Origin: RGIG8745 sp964554265
GTDB taxonomy: Bacteria; Bacteroidota; Bacteroidia; Bacteroidales; Bacteroidaceae
Reading direction: 5' to 3'
DNA: 15,792 nt
Assembly (NCBI GenBank): GCA_964554265.1
Contig: CAZKOB010000081.1
Coordinates: 1 to 15,792 of the forward strand
The notes under the pieces were generated by a model that saw only the letters and a program-made list of their open reading frames with translations, did no database searches and had not been told where the DNA came from. Shown here piece after piece: positions 14,463 through 15,792 of this stretch. Made by a program: the position numbers and the translations under genes. Each line of letters opens with the position of its first letter. Positions within the stretch are counted from its first letter, which is position 1.

Positions 14463-15257
14463 TCATCCTCTCGCCACATATTCTATAGGATTGGTCATCA
14501 CTTCCGTATCCAGAATCTTGAGTTCGGGAGACACCCGGGATATAATCTCACGGAAGATTTCAAGCGTATACTGCTCACTTTCAAAATGGCCAAGCTCCAT
14601 CAGCAGCATATTATCCTCATAGCCGAAAAAGCGGTGGTAACCAATCTCCCCCGTGATAAAGACGTCTGCACCGGCCCTTTCGGCATTTGCCATCAAAAAG
14701 GCGCCGGACCCTCCGCAAACTGCCACCTTACGGACCTTGCTCCCACTCCAGCGGTTGCACCTGACGCCGTCTGCATGGAATATATCCTTGACTATCGCGA
14801 CAAAGTTGTCCTTGTCCATAGGTTCGTCAAGCACACCCACTACTCCAGCCCCGGCATCGCTGACACCGGGTTTGGGGTCAAGCACTTCCACATCACAAAG
14901 CCCTATCTTCTCTGCAATCTTCCAGTTCACCCCACCCGGCGCATTGTCCAGATTGGTATGGGCGGCATATATCGCCACATCGTTCTTTACAGCCTTGATG
15001 ATGCAGCGTCCGATATAGTCGGCACCGGTAATATTCTTACACGGACGGAACATCAGAGGATGATGGCTGACAATCACGTTGCATCCACGGTTCACAGCCT
15101 CATCGACGACTGCTTCCGTCACGTCCAAACACAACAATGCCCCTGTAGCTTCCGCGTCCTCTGTTAATCCAATCTGCAGTCCCGCGTTATCATAGCCGTC
15201 CTGCAGGGACAGAGGAGCAAATACTTCAAGAGCCTCAAAAATTTCCCGAATCTTCAT
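14463..15257 (-). CDS. Nif3-like dinuclear metal-centre protein
   Basis: Member of the NIF3/YbgI family, cytoplasmic, forming ring-shaped hexamers with two metals per subunit; annotated in places as GTP cyclohydrolase 1 type 2, though the physiological reaction is unsettled. Metal ligands known from YbgI are all present at matching spacing: H65 and H66 in SHHP, D104 in HTNLD, H224 and E228 in ELGHFESEQ. Other family signatures are YDNAGLQIG (22-30) and VCGGSGAF (180-187). At 264 residues it is near the 247 of YbgI and lacks the roughly 100-residue insertion seen in the longer members of some Gram-positive bacteria. The ATG lies only 8 nt after a full TAnnTTTG promoter element, implying a very short leader. 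First gene of an operon with the zinc-ribbon gene. Confidence 0.93.
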   Translation of the reverse strand: MKIREIFEALEVFAPLSLQDGYDNAGLQIGLTEDAEATGALLCLDVTEAVVDEAVNRGCNVIVSHHPLMFRPCKNITGADYIGRCIIKAVKNDVAIYAAHTNLDNAPGGVNWKIAEKIGLCDVEVLDPKPGVSDAGAGVVGVLDEPMDKDNFVAIVKDIFHADGVRCNRWSGSKVRKVAVCGGSGAFLMANAERAGADVFITGEIGYHRFFGYEDNMLLMELGHFESEQYTLEIFREIISRVSPELKILDTEVMTNPIEYVARG

Positions 15258-15265
15258 AATTGCTG

Positions 15266-15273
15266 CAAAGTTA
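15266..15273 (-). promoter_or_regulatory. -7 promoter element of the nif3-like gene
   Basis: On the minus strand TAACTTTG fits TAnnTTTG at all defined positions. The spacing would put the transcription start at or just before the ATG (15257). The -33 position is a run of T rather than a clear TTTG. The identical 8-mer is found ahead of recR. Confidence 0.55.
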
Positions 15274-15382
15274 CAAGTTTTTTATGAAAAAAAACATATC
15301 CGTCGCCACTTGTTTTTTGCAATATTTGCGACGAGATACAAAACTGTTTCCTTATATAATAAGAAGGTCATTTTAATGGGTG

Positions 15383-15400
15383 TTCACAGAATCCTCTCCG
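15383..15400 (-). repeat. Short dispersed repeat core, site D (diverged, inverted)
   Basis: TTCACAGAATCCTCTCCG here resembles the reverse complement of the CGGAGGAGTCTGTGAA core of site B. TAGCGAAGCGG (15415-15425) nearby echoes GCGAAGCGACGG of site A. It lies about 65 nt before copy 2 of the large repeat, a similar distance to that between site B and copy 1. Confidence 0.4.
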
Positions 15401-15463
15401 GTTCACGTTCAATGTAGCGAAGCGGATACAGACGTGAGCCTTTATATCGTCATATACCATCTA

Positions 15464-15792
15464 TTTGTCATAAATCATGGGCTTTTCTTGACAATTTGAA
15501 ATGTTAAAATTCAAACTCAGTAGAATCGCGTAAAATCGGCCGAACCTTGCCGAAGTTCCATTTGCGCGATTCCAAGGCCGTTTTCAGGCCTTGAAGTCCA
15601 AATGTAAAAATAATACAATTTGCGTTCAGAAAAGATACATTTATTCACATTCACGCGTGTTTTGTCCGAAAAAAGAGTACGCTGGAAATAAATTTCGTTC
15701 ACCTTGAAAATGGTTTCAAAGTGCCTTGTAAAAAAACTTTCAAGGTGAACGAAATTTATTTTCAAGGTGAACGAGTTTGAGAAGGTCCGTTT
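15464..15792. repeat. Dispersed repeat, copy 2 (at least 329 nt, cut by window end)
   Basis: Direct-orientation relative of 8255-8519, with the conserved internal hairpin CAAGGCC (15573-15579) and GGCCTTG (15587-15593), whose stem is unchanged while one loop base differs. Compared with copy 1 it has about 60-70 extra nucleotides between AAAAAGAGTAC and TTTTCAAGGTGAACGAG. The extra segment builds a long inverted repeat (listed separately). The repeat probably continues past the window edge. Confidence 0.85.
15686..15761. repeat. 24-bp perfect inverted repeat within dispersed repeat copy 2
   Basis: Positions 15686-15709 are the exact reverse complement of 15738-15761, with a 28-nt loop. The core of each arm is TTCAAGGTGAACGA. 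A third copy of that core follows directly in plus orientation at 15761-15774, and copy 1 holds a single one at 8486-8499. The long stem would form a very stable hairpin in RNA or a cruciform in DNA. Confidence 0.85.

Larger units (their letters stand above)
15258..15792. other. Intergenic region right of the nif3-like gene
   Basis: No credible gene is seen up to the window edge. It contains the promoter of the nif3-like gene, a 6-bp inverted repeat (CGTCGC 15301-15306 with GCGACG 15328-15333), short repeat site D and copy 2 of the large dispersed repeat. An open frame of 82 codons on the minus strand (15765-15517) lies entirely inside the repeat and is treated as spurious. Confidence 0.6.

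Noticed and set aside
15687..15760. CRISPR array or invertible promoter
   Set aside because: There are only three motif copies, one inverted, with no regular spacers or cas genes; the 28-nt loop is too short to hold a promoter switch and no invertase gene is near.
15517..15765. 82-codon minus-strand open frame
   Set aside because: It lies wholly inside the dispersed repeat and crosses the 24-bp inverted repeat, has no family resemblance, and uses a different frame from the one shared with copy 1.

Overview
The window reads as a chromosomal segment of a Bacteroidales bacterium (Bacteroides/Phocaeicola/Prevotella-like; I cannot fix the genus). The grounds are a polysaccharide-utilisation gene cluster with GH97, GH43 and GH88 families, absence of Shine-Dalgarno-type spacing at starts, promoter elements of the Bacteroides -7 type (TAnnTTTG) ahead of nif3 and recR, and housekeeping neighbours common in this order (nif3 next to a C4 zinc-ribbon coiled-coil gene, recR followed by a small membrane protein and a GT2 enzyme, a SPOR lipoprotein).

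Layout. 1-290: intergenic, with a short dispersed repeat. 291-6654 (+): a tightly spaced carbohydrate operon encoding a beta-helix GH28/GH49-like hydrolase, a broken GH97 gene whose whole catalytic barrel is deleted, a GH43 enzyme with a C-terminal beta-sandwich, an MFS sugar transporter and a GH88 unsaturated uronyl hydrolase lipoprotein. It ends at a strong bidirectional terminator. Together these suggest outer-face or periplasmic trimming of an acidic plant polysaccharide (pectin or glucuronic-acid-containing hemicellulose) into unsaturated uronides and pentoses, with uptake of monomers by the MFS carrier. No SusC/SusD pair, polysaccharide lyase or regulator lies in the window.

6726-8018 (-): a putative lipoprotein and a SIMPL-domain protein. 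8019-9017: nearly 1 kb without a credible gene but rich in structure: a 265-nt dispersed repeat (a second copy lies at 15464-15792), an AT-rich stretch with three TTATCAA-type 9-mers, and several hairpins. 9018-11316 (-): recR, a four-helix membrane protein and a GT2 glycosyltransferase, translationally coupled at an ATGA overlap. 11554-12435 (-): YtxH-like, holin/YqjE-like and an 80-residue basic protein, apparently a small envelope or stress operon. 12819-13283 (+): SPOR lipoprotein. 13551-15257 (-): nif3-like gene and zinc-ribbon coiled-coil gene. 15258-15792: intergenic, with the second repeat copy, which carries an extra 24-bp perfect inverted repeat.

The most interesting items are the dispersed repeat pair (about 89% identical over 134 nt by hand alignment, with a peptide-like reading frame whose differences do not look like protein-coding selection), the expanded hairpin in one copy, and the GH97 gene reduced to its two ends. 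I did not find a clearly new multi-gene system here.
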